A stretch of 64,000 nucleotides of DNA from Zoogloeaceae bacterium (lineage in GTDB: Bacteria; Pseudomonadota; Gammaproteobacteria; Burkholderiales; Rhodocyclaceae): positions 186,001 to 250,000 of the forward strand of contig JACKMC010000003.1 in NCBI GenBank assembly GCA_024235595.1, in the 5' to 3' direction. Positions 63,941 through 64,000 of this stretch are shown here, piece by piece; position 1 is the first letter of the stretch; every line of letters starts with the position of its first letter. A program made the translations under genes and the position numbers. Below the pieces are notes generated by a model. That model was not told where the DNA came from. It was given only the letters and a program-made list of their open reading frames with translations, and made no database searches.

Positions 63941-64000
63941 TCAAGCCTTGGTGCCCTGGGGAAGTTCGGCGACGAGCCGCAGCGAAACCGAGAGTTCGTC
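63941..64000 (-). CDS. tssC: T6SS sheath protein TssC, C-terminal end (cut by window edge)
   Basis: Only the last 19 codons and the stop are in the window: DELSVSLRLVAELPQGTKA. The E-L-S-V-S-L-R-L-V-A-E-L-P pattern is the characteristic C-terminus of TssC (VipB). With the adjacent hcp-tssE genes this is the large sheath subunit, and tssB and other core genes should lie beyond the edge. Confidence 0.8.
   Translation of the reverse strand, partial: DELSVSLRLVAELPQGTKA

Overview
The window is 64 kb of GC-rich DNA, densely coded on both strands, from a Gram-negative proteobacterium. Several gene contents and orders point to a betaproteobacterium, probably of the Rhodocyclales (Azoarcus/Thauera type): minCDE, a qseE-qseG-qseF operon, the divergent ybbA-like/tesA pair, a type II PHB depolymerase, split chromate transporter genes, a selD/mnmH pair and a type VI secretion system. 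The taxonomic call is inference from gene content, because no rRNA gene is present.

Region by region. 0-8.4 kb: an OmpR-type two-component system (kinase cut by the window edge), a PHB depolymerase, a threonine dehydratase divergent from a MocR-type regulator, dadA with a MAPEG-family gene, and an MsbA-like ABC exporter. 8.4-14.3 kb: a BON-domain protein, the qseF/qseG/qseE operon, a bactofilin and a FeeM-like acyltransferase. 14.5-25.3 kb: EttA, two half-size chromate transporters, a LolD-like ATPase and TesA, SelD and MnmH, a methyltransferase, and a 1108-residue hybrid PAS-repeat histidine kinase. 25.4-37.4 kb: mostly housekeeping and stress genes. These are a Pat-like acyl-CoA synthetase/GNAT protein, a TfoX-C/Tag fusion, a hexose-6-phosphate mutarotase, CnoX, a secreted Lys-rich protein, Tex, an Spx/ArsC-like protein, an Hsp33 without zinc cysteines, and MinCDE followed by tRNA-Leu(UAA).

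Immediately after tRNA-Leu lies the first 26 codons of a broken tyrosine integrase, preceded by inverted repeats: the scar of an integrative element. Next comes an accessory-looking catabolic cluster (38.0-45.9 kb). It holds a LysR regulator divergent from an aldehyde dehydrogenase, an M19 dipeptidase-like protein without most metal ligands, a BCCT transporter, an unrecognised 569-residue protein, a DUF3726 protein and a RidA protein. From 46.4 to 49.9 kb there are small membrane, metal and thioesterase genes. From 49.9 kb to the end, on the minus strand, is part of a T6SS: tssC(partial)-hcp-tssE-tssF-tssG-clpV-small gene-vgrG-DUF4123 adaptor-VasX-like effector-DUF6708 protein.

The strongest hidden signal is regulatory. 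QseF is a sigma54-dependent activator with an intact GAFTGA motif. Both genes that flank its operon (the BON-domain gene on one side, the bactofilin on the other) have a sigma54 -24/-12 promoter. Each promoter has a perfect TGTC-N10-GACA site about 100 bp upstream of the predicted transcription start, and a one-mismatch copy 65-67 bp further upstream. This is the motif I recall for the enterobacterial orthologue GlrR. It suggests a compact QseEGF regulon controlling a periplasmic BON protein and a cytoskeletal bactofilin. Other notable points are the 21-bp-phased direct repeats at the MocR operator, the cysteine-less Hsp33, the TfoX-C/Tag fusion, and the betaine-type catabolic cluster with two unexplained proteins.
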